From: Siphonodentalium dalli
Lineage: Eukaryota > Mollusca > Scaphopoda > Gadilida > Siphonodentaliidae
Reading direction: 5' to 3'
DNA: 64,000 nt
Assembly: GCA_032622095.1 (NCBI GenBank)
Contig: CP136063.1
Coordinates: 147,181,379 to 147,245,378 of the forward strand
The position numbers and the translations under genes were made by a program. The stretch's first letter is position 1, and each line of letters begins with the position of its first letter. Positions 36,130 through 48,044 of this stretch are shown here, piece by piece. The notes under the pieces are model-generated. The model did not search any database. It had not been told where the DNA came from and was given only the letters and a program-made list of their open reading frames with translations.

Positions 36130-37591
36130 TAAGCTGTGCAGTCATTCATACGTGAGGAAACTCAGGATTATTTTGACTAACTGTTTCAAATAATGATACG
36201 TACAAGCCAACAAACGCAACAAACAAACCCGATTTTAAATAAATACATATACAAACTTATGACTAACTCGGGAGAGGGGGTGTCCAGTGATCTGTATATA
36301 TGTTCAACTTGTTTTGGTAGTCATGTTGCTTTGCCATTACTAATTATTTATTTTTTCAGTGTAATAACATATGGGAGAGGGGGTACCCTTAAGTGAGTCA
36401 GTACTTGTCCCCCAATTCCTTTGTATGTATAAACAAATGTATGTGTTATATATCATGTGTTATCTAAATTTGACATATATTTGAACTAAATATATCTAAA
36501 CTAAACTTTGGTACATTCCAGCAGTCGGAAATTTCATGCATGACACAACATTAGTTGGACATTAATTTGACACCATATATAGGTTGGCATTGTTCTCATT
36601 GTTTGATTTTTTTCAACCAGTAAAAGTTGGTAATTTTCCAATCTTAGTGTTTGTCAGATTGGATATTTCCAAGGGGAGCAAATTTAATTCTGCGAACCTG
36701 TGAGATTGATGTTTGGTTCAATGGGGGGGGGGTGCAGTTGGCCGGAAATTTGAGGAAACTTCTAGCCACGTCCCTAGAACATGTGTCTGTTGTCTATACA
36801 GAGACTATTGTGCAAAACGACTGCATTTAACGAAACAAAACATGTTAAACATGAAATTGCTATAACTTTAAGACTAGATGATAGTACATACGTGTATCTG
36901 ATAATCCATCGATACCATATAATCCTACTATTTCTTGAATAAGAAGAAACATTATAATAACGAACACAGCAGAAGACATATCCATGCAGGTTCATATGAA
37001 TTCGGTCAATGGTGACGTATCCGCCGAATTCGAAATCGACATGCGTTCGGGCGGTATTTTAAGGATGGAATTATGAAATGGACATATGAAAGTGACAATC
37101 AACAATGATTTGCAATTGCTTCGCCATCAACCGAAGTGCTCCCCCAGCGTTACTATCAATAGCGTTATTATTTGGCTAATTTCAGTAATATTCTCCCAGT
37201 TTACATTCAATAAAACAAATTTGTCTCCGCATTTAAAATTCTTTGATATAGATCGTTTATATTCTGCAATAATTTGTACACAAGAGACGGATTCTTATGT
37301 TTTATTGTGTTTTTAAACTCTGAGGTGGCGAAATCTCGGTTTGTTTACATTACGAACATTTGAGTCTGTAATCGGAATCCGAATCCCAATCGGATTACCA
37401 CGAAATTGAGATTACGGTCTGTTCGTTTACTGATTCTGCCAATTTCTGGTCTGTTCTTTTGCCGAACCAAGTCGTACGGGGACCAATCTGTAATCTGAAT
37501 CCAGAATCTGAATCGGATTTTAGCGAAATAACGCATCTGTGAGAAGGGTCCCACTAATCAGAACGTTCCAAAGAATACACATGCCGGTTTC

Positions 37592-38295
37592 CTATGGGCA
37601 GCCAAATTAACATATACTCAAATATTTGAAGATATCTCCAAATATTTGGAGATATCTCTAATCATTTGAAGATATCTCTAAATATTTAGAGATATCTCTA
37701 AATCATTTGGAGATATCTTCAAATCATTTGCAGATATCTCTAAATCGAGTTGGAGAGCTCTTCAAATCATAACTTAATTATTTAGGACATCAATCCATTT
37801 GAAGATATCTCTAAATATTTAGAGATATCTGCAATTATTTAGAGATATCTCTAAATATTTGGAGATCTCTTCAAATCATTTAGAGATATCCACAAATGCA
37901 TTTAAGGAGAAGTAAATTTGATTTGTCGTACTTATCCATAAATGAATTAGAGATATCTTCAATTCATTTAGAGATATCTCCAATTTATTTAGAGATATCT
38001 CTAAATGATTTGGAGATATCTCCAATTGCCCTACTTTATTGTGGATAAGTACTCATTTGAGGAGAAGTGCAAACCATTTAGAGATATCTCTAAATATTTG
38101 GAGATATCTCCAAATATTTAGAGATATCTCCAAATATTTAGAGATATCTCCAATTAATTAGAGATATCTTAATTAGAGATATCTTAATTAGAGATACTTC
38201 AATATTTCAAATATTTAGAGATATCTCCAATTAATTAGAGATAGCTATTCCTAATTTATTTGAAGTCAATTAAGATCTGACATATCCTCAAATAT
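37592..38295. repeat. GAGATATCTC palindrome satellite, copy 2
   Basis: Starts CTATGGGCAGCCAAATTAAC, as copy 1 does, and continues with ~35 palindromes of the TTTAGAGATATCTCTAAAT type. The two copies differ in palindrome number and order, as expected for a fast-changing array within a transposable unit. Confidence 0.85.
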
Positions 38296-38302
38296 ATGGA
38301 GG

Positions 38303-38920
38303 GTTATTAGGGTCACAATCATAACTTCACATTTTAATTCTAACTTAACATTTTAATTCTTATATTTTAATTCTAACTTAACATTTTAATTCCAACTTAA
38401 CATTTTAATTCTTATATTTTAATTCTAACTTTACATTTTAATTCTAACTTTACATTTTAATTCTTATATTTACATTCTATTTACATTCTATTTACATTCT
38501 ATTTACATTCTATTTACATTCTAACTTTACATTTTAGTTATAACTTTACATTTTAATTCTTATATTTACATTCTATTTACATTCTATTTACATTCTATTT
38601 ACATTCTATTTACTCTAACTTAACATTTTAATTCTAACTTAAGATTTTATTTCAACTTAGTATTTCAATTCTAACTTATTATTTCAACTCCAACTTAATA
38701 TTTTAATTCTAACATTTTTATTTTAATATTTTAATTTAATGATCTATAAAATAAGAAGCTAAACACAAATCATCTACTAAAAGTTGTAATGTTTGAATTA
38801 AAATAGTATATTTTAAAAGTTGGAATTGAAATGAGCATAAAACGGATCTCAGAATTGAAAGGCAAAAATTAAAACAAACATAAAATGGATTCTAGAAGTT
38901 GTAATTGTGACCCTAATAAC
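38303..38920 (+). mobile_element. Element F, complete copy
   Basis: The 618-bp element has inverted termini GTTATTAGGGTCACAATCAT and, at the right, AATTGTGACCCTAATAAC. The interior is an array of ~20-bp TTAATTCTAACTTAACATTT units mixed with TTACATTCTA units, then a unique ~150-bp tail. No protein is encoded. It is non-autonomous and its superfamily is unknown. Confidence 0.8.
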
Positions 38921-39375
38921 ACGCCTGCACTTCTGTAACAATTATAACGAAAGGCGTCGCTGCAATCGAACGGCCGGACATGACAATCTGCGGGATGGGA
39001 TGGAATATGGAATAGAATGACAATCTGCAGAACAGAATTTCAAATTGCGTGGAACGGCCGATATCTCGAGGAATACAGTACGCAGAGGACTACTTTTGGT
39101 GTCTAACGAAAGGCCCACATTCGCACTATCCACACATATTAACCCCGCAACTGACCGGACAGCAGAAGTTGCATTATTCGATCGACAACTGACCCAACAT
39201 AAAATTGTCGAACTCAAGGCCGTAGAACAGCTGTAGAAATGTATTTTTACAGCCATAACACTATGCCCACAAGCAGACTTGGTATTAAAATGAAGTTTAT
39301 CATCTATTGCACAGCATGAGACAGATTAACCCACCCATGAGAAGGTGCCATGAAACACGAAAAACTGCGTTCGAC
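38921..39375 (+). repeat. Segmental duplication, copy 2 (copy 1 at 18656-19105)
   Basis: Matches copy 1 from GCACTTCTGTAACAATTATA to CGAAAAACTGCGTTCGA. After that point copy 1 enters the TCATACGCGG minisatellite and this copy enters unrelated sequence. Confidence 0.85.
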
Positions 39376-40054
39376 GTCAATGTTTAGAATTTAGATTTCT
39401 CGATGAATACGCTAGCAAACAACAAGTGTTAGGTACCAAATGACACAGTGGAATACTGCGCATTCGTTTTTAGCTACAATATGGCTGTTTTAGTACGAAT
39501 AATGAAATGGCGAAATCGCAAACACGCGCCGATGAAAACAGCTAAAAATAGACTCAATGCATGGTTACAATAACAGGATCGATTTCAGCTGATATATTCC
39601 ATATAATGGGGCGTATAGTATATCAAAATGTAGACACAGGGAATGTAATTTTGTCCAAATGGGTCCAACACGCAGTGAAATTGTTGCAGAAATTCGCTCC
39701 AAGAAAGAGCGCTACTTTTTCTCGTACAAAATAGAATGGCCGACTGAAGCCGTTTTATCGTTCCAACTAAGCCTGTTCTTAGCAGCACTTCGTCAACAAA
39801 ATACGAATATACACCATGTATCAGAAGACGTATCAAATGTGATTTTTTAATGGCTTTGCGCTCTTCATTTGTTATAATTCGCACTTATTTTTTATTTCAG
39901 TTGTGACTAAAAGCCCGGAAGCCGGTGTCCGGCGATTACAAGCCAAGTTACAAAATAGATTAACTGGGTTGAACGCACGAACATGTCAATGGTGAGACTG
40001 TTTGAAAGAATATTCAAATAAAATAGTGTTTATAGACTTAAAAACTTATGTGTC
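39376..40054. other. Unrecognised sequence between duplications
   Basis: Holds a 63-codon plus-strand frame (39659-39850, starting MGPTRSEIVAEIRSKKERYF) and an overlapping 99-codon minus-strand frame. Neither resembles a known family. No repeat relationship to other parts of the window was seen. Confidence 0.4.
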
Positions 40055-40158
40055 CGCCGGTCATACGCGGTGGAGGTTCTCATATGAATATATTATCTGC
40101 CGGTCATACGCGGGGGAGGTTCTCATATGAATATATTATCTGCCGGTCATACGCAGAG
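40055..40158 (+). repeat. TCATACGCGG minisatellite, cluster 2
   Basis: Two to three ~43-bp units with GGTCATACGCGGTGGAGGTT and TCTCATATGAATATATTATC. Element E2 begins at its right edge, and the same minisatellite resumes on the far side of E2. Confidence 0.85.
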
Positions 40159-42023
40159 GCGTTATTTCGCTAAAATCCGATTCAGATTCTGGATTCAGAT
40201 TACAGATTGGTCCCCGTACGACTTGGTTCGACAAAAGAACAGACCAGAAATTGGCAGAATCAGTAAACGAACAGACCGTAATCTCAATTTCGTGGTAATC
40301 CGATTGGGATTCGGATTCCGATTACGGACTCAAATGTTCGTAATGTAAACAAACCGAGATTTTGCCACCTCAGAGTTTAAAAACACAATAAAACATAAGA
40401 ATCCGTCTCTTGTGTACAAATTATTGCAGAATATAAACGATCTATATCAAAGAATTTTAAATGCGGAGACAAAATTTGTTTTATTGAATGTAAACTGGGA
40501 GAATATTACTGAAATTAGCCAAATAATAACGCTATTGATAGTAACGCTGGGGGAGCACTTCGGTTGATGGCGAAGCAATTGCAAATCATTGTTGATTGTC
40601 ACTTTCATATGTCCATTTCATAATTCCATCCTTAAAATACCGCCCGAACGCATGTCGATTTCGAATTCGGCGGATACGTCACCATTGACCGAATTCATAT
40701 GAACCTGCATGGATATGTCTTCTGCTGTGTTCGTTATTATAATGTTTCTTCTTATTCAAGAAATAGTAGGATTATATGGTATCGATGGATTATCAGATAC
40801 ACGTATGTACTATAATCTAGTCTTAAAGTTATAGCAATTTCATGTTTAACATGTTTTGTTTCGTTAAATGCAGTCGTTTTGCACAATAGTCTCTGTATAG
40901 ACAACAGACACATGTTATAGGGACGTGGCTAGAAGTTTCCTCAAATTTCTGGCCAACTGCACCCCCCCCCCCCCCCCATTGAACCAAACATCAATCTCAC
41001 AGGTTCGCAGAATTCAATTTGCTCCCCTTGGAAATATCCAATCTGACAAACACTAAGATTGGAAAATTACCAACTTTTACTGGTTGAAAAAAATCAAACA
41101 ACGAGAACAATGCCAACCTAAATATGGTGTCAAATTAATGTCCAACTAATATTGTGTCATGCATGAAATTTCCGACTGCTGGAATGTACCAAAGTTTAGT
41201 TTAGATATATTTAGTTCAAATATATGTCAAATTTAGATAACACATGATATATAACACATACATTTGTTTATACATACAAAGGAATTGGGGGACAAGTACT
41301 GACTCACTTAAGGGTACCCCCTCTCCCATATGTTATTACACTGAAAAAATAAATAATTAGTAATGGCAAAGCAACATGACTACCAAAACAAGTTGAACAT
41401 ATATACAGATCACTGGAGACCCCCTCCCCCGAGTTAGTCATAAGTTTGTATATGTATTTATTTATAATCGGGTTTGTTTGTTTGTTGCGTTTGTTGGCTT
41501 GTACGTATCATTATTTGAAACAGTTAGTCAAAATAATCCTGGTTTTCCTCACGTATGAATGACTGCACAGCTTAGCAAATTGTACCAAAGTTCGGGGTGG
41601 GGGTCGAGACACCCAAACAGCCCCTGTCGTCACGTCCCTGTTCAACTGACAAGTTTCGTGTGTTCTTCACAACATCTTCGGAATTTGATTCAGGAGGCCT
41701 AGAGCTGTCATGTTTAGATATGCTTGCCATCATCAATAAACACACTTTAACTTGAAAAAAAAGATGCGATTAAGTCGGATTGGCAGCAAATTATGTGCCG
41801 TGTATATATACACATAGAAGAAAAGCATGACTTTCACAACAAACATGCACTTTATAAATATAAGATACAAATGATACTTGTGTCAAATACATGAGCCATG
41901 TTTGACGCTGGGAGAGAGTTTCGGAGACCATGTGGATTTCAAAATCTGACCTAGAATCGGGAATTAGCCCCGCCCCCGTAATCGGCTTCGGATTCTCAAT
42001 CCGGATTTTAGCGAAATTACGAC
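40159..42023. mobile_element. DNA element E2, uninterrupted 1.87 kb
   Basis: Inverse-orientation copy of E1 with matching inverted termini built on CGYWATTTCGCTAAAATCC. It lies within the TCATACGCGG minisatellite, whose units flank it on both sides. It contains poly-C 40963-40978 where E1 has poly-G. No array is present, and the position of the array insertion is intact at 41572-41575. No transposase frame. Confidence 0.85.
41572..41575 (-). other. Unoccupied paralogous site of the M/B array
   Basis: E2 reads CACAGCTTAGCAAATTG, that is CAATTTGCTAAGCTGTG on the complement. E1 reads CAATTTGCTAAG at the left array edge and CTAAGCTGTG at the right. CTAAG (or TAA, depending on where the element end is drawn) is therefore duplicated around the array. 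Confidence 0.85.
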
Positions 42024-42545
42024 TCAGGGGAGGTTCTCATATGAACATATTATCCGCCGGTCATAGTCGGTGGAGGTTCTCATATTATCCGCGGGGAGGT
42101 TCTAATATTATCCTCCGGTCATACAGGGGAGGTTCTCATATGAACATATTATCCGCTGGTCATATGCGGTGGAGGTTCATATTATTCATGCGAGGGAGGT
42201 TCTCATATTATACGCCAGTCAAACACGTATGACTGGTCTGATCATGTACCTTTATTTTACCGGATTAACGTACTTGGTCTGATCCTCACGTATGACCGGC
42301 GGATAATATGAACTTCCACCGTGTATGACCGGCGGATAATATGAGAACCTCCCCCATGCACATATAGGAATCTCCCTCGCGTATGACCGGTGAATAATAT
42401 GAACGCGGTGGAGGTTCTCATATTATCTGCCGGTCATACGCGGGGGAGGTTCTCATATGAACATATTATCCGCCGGTCATACGCGGTGGAGGTTCATATT
42501 ATCCGCCAGTCATACGCAAGGGATGTTCTCATATTATCTACCAGT
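42024..42545 (+). repeat. TCATACGCGG minisatellite, cluster 3
   Basis: More than ten degenerate units of GGTCATACGCGG, GGAGGTTCTCATATGAAC and ATTATCCGCC. The last ~320 bp is the reverse complement of cluster 1 at 19140-19475. Confidence 0.85.
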
Positions 42546-42551
42546 CATACG

Positions 42552-42720
42552 CGGATTAACGTACTTGAGTCAGTGTACGCTCTGCATTCCATTATGAAAT
42601 GTTTTTCAGTTTCAACTTTTTTCTCATCACACATGAGACAAATTCTGTCTTTTAATAGCGTATATTTGGCTGTGTGTGTCGGCCTTTTTCTATAGCTGAT
42701 ATATGGTTGCTGACACGCTG
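42552..42720 (-). pseudogene. LINE C-terminal fragment (zinc knuckle)
   Basis: Translating the minus strand from about 42720 gives RVSNHISAIEKGRHTQPNI. A shift of frame then gives DRICLMCDEKKVETEKHF followed by IMECRAYTD. This mirrors the C-terminus of the LINE at 44.5-47.9 kb (ISNHNLEIEKGRHKQP, then ERICRKCNMEV, EEHFLMRCNSY). The C-x2-C, His, Cys spacing is the same. It is a short, frameshifted 3' fragment of a related non-LTR retrotransposon, and it abuts the minisatellite at AGTACGTTAATCC. Confidence 0.7.
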
Positions 42721-43439
42721 TCGTGTGAACAAGTGAAAAAATTAGAGGAGACCTTAGGGAAGAAAATTAGCTCAGTGAAGTTGAGTCATGGGGGTGCAAG
42801 GATCGACCAACATCTTCACTGACATGTTCTCATGCATTGGAATTTGTGCATTTCAAATTCAAAATTTCAGACATTATGTATAATGCAAGTCCGACTAATT
42901 CCACAGAGAACTATATATATATACGTTCGGGCTGATTTATTAGAGACAAGTTAAGCACCAATTCGGACAACGTTATATAAGTATTTATAACACTACAGAT
43001 CGATCCACTACATAATAAATACCATTATGCAGCTGCATTATGTACTTGTTATTGGGTTGATTTTTAAATTTGTTGGCAGCTCTGCGTCTGGATCATATAT
43101 ATACGCAAGCCTATAATATTCCACTTGAATTATCCCAATCGATATTAGTAGCGTTGTTTGATTTGTAATATGTAATATTATCAACACGATTACACATTGA
43201 TAATTAGCCATTTTTTTCTGGCATTTATAACCGTTTCAAAATTTGTTTTGTGACTTCTCGGTTAACCGGGAATTCACAGAGAATTGCAATCGTTTTAGTC
43301 TTGATAATTTCGTTTCCATGCAGTTATAGTCTATAATAGAGATCAGTATAGTTTACATTACCACGAACTAGATCACGCCACAATTCTCTACTCCATAGCT
43401 ATGCCCGTGACGTTGCTATTGAGTAAATATTTATGGCAT
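42721..43439. other. Intergenic DNA, no gene seen
   Basis: AT-rich sequence with short TA tracts near 42914 and 43098. No frame or repeat is recognised. Confidence 0.45.
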
Positions 43440-43945
43440 GATCAATACCATGCACCAACAGACCTTGGTCGGAAAAGTGTCGGATATCGACTATTTGTCG
43501 ACGTCATATAGACGACGGCCATGCCGTCGGACGGACCGATTTCAGGTGCACATGGTTAACTGGGATATCTCTATTTTGCTGAGGCTCAGTCGAAAAGGTG
43601 ATTATGGGAACATCGTTTAGTCCTGAATTTCCATTCTATGTTTTTCAGCTTCGTCGGCTAATGACATGAATTCGATCGGCAATTTTTGGATTCTGACTAT
43701 TTGCCGACATCCTATAGCAAACTGCCACACCGACAGAAATTAGGCCGATCGATGTCGGTAAGCATGCCTTCGTTCCGACTGTGGTCGGTCGGCTGTCAAC
43801 CATTTGCCAACGTCGGCTGTCGACGGTCGGGCAGACGTCGGGAAACGACATCGAACCGATGGTGGTCGGCATGGCGTTGACTGCCAACCATATATATATG
43901 CCGGCAGCCGACGTCGCTGCCGACGTCGGGTGTCTATCTGGGTTG
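43440..43945. repeat. CG-rich GTCGGC/GCCGAC repeat block
   Basis: An island of GTCGG, CCGAC and GACGTCGG words in otherwise AT-rich DNA. Two related sub-blocks begin near 43470 and 43683, each with a GACTATTTGYCGAC phrase and then TATAG. The long frame on the minus strand (about 150 codons) and two on the plus strand overlap here and are products of the composition. Confidence 0.65.
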
Positions 43946-44334
43946 TGATATTGCTTATAACTTTTTATAATGTGTTTTTTCTCCGAGTTGCAGTTATTTT
44001 GAAAAGATCGGCAAATGAGCCTCAAATGAATGTCTAATATTCCTGGTCCATATATGGTAAATTTATTTTCTTGTGAAAATTCGCGGTTTTTGAGCACTGG
44101 GTTTGTATGGTTTCAATTTTGCCGACATTTTGACAATTTTATCACTGCCTTCATACCCGAAATATGAACATGCGCGGCATTTTACGATTAATTCCAATTT
44201 AAACTAGCTAGAATCACCATAATTATACGGAAGTTGTAAACCAAACTCGCTCATTGCCAAAACTGACAAGAAAAACCGTTATTATAGGACTTTTTCGGCA
44301 AATATGTTAATATTATTGTGATCGGTGAAATTCC
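43946..44334. other. Intergenic DNA, no gene seen
   Basis: No repeats or frames of note before the GTT tract. Confidence 0.4.
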
Positions 44335-44411
44335 GTTGTTGTTGTTGTTGTTGTTGTTGAATGTGTTGTTGTTGTTGTAACTGGATGATATGGGGACCAT
44401 CTGATCGGATT
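44335..44411 (-). mobile_element. MITE D, terminal fragment D4
   Basis: A GTT microsatellite is followed by GATGATATGGGGACCATCTG and ATCGGATT, the end shared with D1-D3. The final AGTACCT-TTAA is missing, because the (GATA)n tail of the LINE begins here. The LINE therefore probably inserted into, or truncated, this D copy. Confidence 0.7.
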
Positions 44412-44523
44412 AGATAGATAGATAGTTTAATGACATAAAACGTCCACACGAGACCGATGTCAAAATAACAAATATATATAACAATGTCAACAATGATTCA
44501 ACATAATACATATACTGCAGTAA

Positions 44524-47500
44524 CTATTTCATTATTATATCAGCAGAATCTGACCTTTCTTTGAAAAATGTCCGGACCATGTTGCAGATTATGTTGCATG
44601 TATGAGGCTCGTTATTTTGCATTATGTATTGGAATTTTTGGCCTTCATTCAATCCAATAAATTTATCACTCATCATCCCTATCTCATAAGAGAAGTGTTT
44701 ACGCATCTTATCATATGAGTTGCATCGCATAAGGAAGTGTTCTTCATTCTCAACCTCCATGTTACATTTCCTACAAATTCTTTCATCAAGTGAAACTTTT
44801 GGCTGTTTATGGCGACCCTTTTCAATTTCCAAGTTATGATTACTAATTCTTAGTTTACAAAACATAATTTTTGTGTCGATATTCTGGACAATATTAAGAT
44901 AAGGTTCTTGTGTATAATGTTGTTTGACTACACGGTACGTCCTTAACTTATTCGCGATATCATCGTTGAAAATATCAGTTTTATAATTCTCTATGTGGCT
45001 TTCTTTCAATTTGGTTTTAATGTCATTTATTTGTTTGTGAATTGAGGCATTGGTAACAATTTCATTTAATTTTGGAATGCCGAGTCTCACTGATTCATGT
45101 TCAGGGATGACAAATTCATCACTGGACATAGCTGCGGTATAGATTAGTGAATGTGGATCTGATAGAGCATCGATCACTATCGGGTATCTCCCGAGCTCGG
45201 CCCTAACTGCATGGTTTGACGCCTGTTTGCTAACTCCGAGTACAGACTTATAAAACTTTATGTGAGTAATTTCACACGGTATTGTGTTTAATCTGTTCAA
45301 ATTTATATCTGAAGCCTTCATACCTTTAAGTTGCATTTCAGCATGTGCCTTCTTAAATGATCCATTGGCACAAAATTTTATACCTAGGTAGTTATACTCT
45401 TTTACGACATCTACTATAGCCCCATTTATGTAAAAAAATTGGCACATTTCGGGTGTATCCTTTTCGGAATACAATACATTTTGTTTTCTCAGTATTGACA
45501 CTTAGACAATTAACGCGCGTATATGCATCTAGTTTATTTAGACATTTTTGGAGACCATCTTTTGTGTCAGAGAACAAAACCAAATCGTCCGCAAAAAGTA
45601 GATGACTTATCAGTTGATCTCCTAATCGGATAGGAGAACATGAGGGATCAAATTCATACCTTATATCATCAATGAATATTTTGAATAGTGTGGGTGATAT
45701 TATATATCCTTGGCGGACTCCAATCGTCGAAACGTTCGCAGGGCCGTATCCTGCTTTTGTGTCTACCATATATGAACTTTTCAAATACATCAATTTCAAC
45801 ATTTTAAAGTTATTCCCACTTATACCTATGTGCTTCAGTTTTTCAAATAATATTGGTCTATTAACAGAATCAAATGCTTTTCGAAAATCTATGAATGCAG
45901 TATACAAAGGCTTTCCATCTCTTTTATATCGGTTTATTATGGTTTTGAGTATACATGCACTATCAATTGTACTTTGTGCTTCATGAATCCGAACTGATTT
46001 TCACTTATAATATTAATGTTTTCAAGATAATTTGAAAGCCTTGTGTTTATCACCTTATTGAACAGCTTTCCTAATGAATTGCTCAATGCAATAGCTCTGT
46101 AGTTGTTAGGATCTTTTCTATCACCCTTTTTGTGTATTGGTTTCAACAAAGATTCGCTCCAACCAGTTGGGTAATGAGAGGATTCATATACTATGTTAAA
46201 AAGTCGCGTTATATCGTCAATAATTATCGGCACTACCGCTTTAAGAAGTTCGTTTCGAATCTGATCTGGTCCTGGAGACTTCTTATTTTTCATCTCGCCG
46301 AGTGCTTCGTGAACCTCATGCTTTGTTATTTCATCATTGTTAATTTCATGCTTGATATCAAGGCATTTACTATTTGGTACATGTATGACATGTGATGTCC
46401 CATCCACGTCTTTGCAATACAAGTCATTGAAAAATGATACCGCGGAGTCAGGATCTAATTCATCCGTATTTTGTTTCTTGCTTTTCCTAACCTTTTGTAA
46501 CATATTCCAGTATTCGCTAGGATCAGAAGTCTCCATCGCATTGAGCTTATCTTCCATACTTTTGTTAAATAACCTCAGTTTATATTTTAATTCCCGCTTG
46601 TAAATTTTCTTTGCTGTATGAAATTTATTTATGAGCGATTTGTCAAATGGATATGTTTTAATATTTTTTGAAATATGCAGCATATTAAATTTTAGATGGC
46701 GACATCTTTCATCAAACCACGGGCGTTTCTTTTTTGCTTTTAATCCCAAATTTCTTACCTTGGTGGATGCTTGCTCGTTTACTAATTGCATAATTGTTGT
46801 AATTTCATCCACTGCTAGTTCAGCATGTGATTGTTCGGTATTATGATATTGGGTTCGAAATTTTGACAATTTATTTTGAATTTCAGAAGTTTCTAAGACC
46901 TCAACAGCTTTACGTGCACTACTCAGTGTCCACTTGAAATTGAAGTCCGGCTTATTGTAGCTATATATATTATTCACATGGGATTCGTCGATTTTATTAT
47001 ATTGTAAATGCATGGCCAGAGGGCAATGATCTGAGAATTCGTTGGGGGACTTGACACAAAAATACTTAACATCTGATATATATCGATCTGAGATTAACAC
47101 GTAATCGACCCCACTGCTGCCATTATATTGGTGACTTGTAAAATTTCCTAAAAGGTCACCAACTATTCTGCCATTTGCAATACGTAATGAAACGGATCTG
47201 CACAACGAAATTAGTTGTCGGCCAAACGAATTCACTTGTTCGTCTAAACTTTCACGAGAAGAAATTTCATCAATGGTATAATTATTTGGTAGTAAGACAT
47301 GCTCATCATTATCATCTGCAACAAAGTCGGACATTTTACCAGTTCGTGCATTAAAGTCTCCGACCCATAATTACCATATCATTGTGGTTGAATTTAGTCA
47401 AAAGTGATTCAAGTTCAGTAAATTGAGAGTCCCTATGATCATTTGTCTTCCAATATGTTGAATTTTCGGGTGGAATGTAAATAGAAATGAAAATAACTTT

Positions 47501-47881
47501 AGATTTCATGTTGAAAATATGACCATCAAATTCAACACAAAGTGCATAATCACCAACAATGTGTATCTGGTGTATAAATTTCTGGTGTTGTTCACGGCAG
47601 TAAAAAGCAACACCGCCTTTAATCGAACGTCCATTGTTACATTTACGACTCAGTTCAGTGCAGTGGTAATGTGGAATTTGGATTTCTGATTCTGTACTAT
47701 GCCAAGTTTCAGTGATTGTAATAAAATCATATCTGTCTATAATTTCCAAGCACTGCGGGTCTTCCGATTTATTAATAAACCCCTGTGCATTCCACGCAGT
47801 ATATGCAACGTTTTGTCGCGCGATACCATTACAACAGTCAACTATTCCTCTACTATTGCATGAAATATTCGGTTTATTCAT
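44524..47881 (-). pseudogene. LINE ORF2: endonuclease-reverse transcriptase, three frameshifts
   Basis: ORF2 cuts target DNA and copies the LINE RNA. The start is taken as ATG 47881 (MNKPNISC). The endonuclease part shows AWNAQGFINK, DFITITETWH with its catalytic Glu, GGVAFYCR, FISIYIPPE, then DFNARTG after a frameshift near 47357-47367, and later FSDHCPLAMH with the SDH motif. The RT part shows AIALSNSLGKLFNK, QFGF, a second shift near 45980, AFIDFRKAFDSVN (catalytic Asp), GVRQGYIISPTLF, and LLFADDLVLFS with FADD in place of the usual YADD. A third shift in a T-run near 45432 leads to YNYLGIKF. The C-terminus has ICRKCNMEV and EEHFLMRC. Each shift is a small indel, so decay is recent. Confidence 0.9.
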
Positions 47882-48044
47882 ATTTATGGAGAATTTCAAT
47901 TGGTATGTCGTCCAGAATAAGAAACGATATGGAAATAGCCATCAATGTGATAATTAATATCAAATACTGACATCTGTCTGTGCAATGTCGAGATTTACTA
48001 TTGACGTCTATCTATTTATTTCGAGACTTAACTTAAAGTCTATA

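Larger units (their letters stand above)
23747..37534. mobile_element. DNA element E1, split by the M/B array
   Basis: Left terminus GTCGTAATTTCGCTAAAATC and right terminus, inverted, GCGTTATTTCGCTAAAATCC. Without the array (24215-36129) the element is about 1.87 kb. It is collinear, in inverse orientation, with the uninterrupted copy E2 at 40159-42023. Subterminal TCGGATTCCGATTACGG-type phrases repeat near the termini. A short frame from ATG 24048 is shared with E2 but carries an 8-bp length difference and substitutions, so a transposase is not claimed. The 36130-37534 part holds a G-run (36723-36732) and no recognisable gene. Confidence 0.8.

Noticed and set aside
38303-38330. Telomere-like TTAGGG in GTTATTAGGGTCAC
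   Set aside because: A single TTAGGG at each element F end is not a telomeric array; it is part of the element terminus.
43645-44097. 150-codon minus-strand frame over the GTCGGC block as a gene
   Set aside because: Overlapping frames exist on both strands in a CG-rich repeat; no motif, and composition explains the lack of stops.
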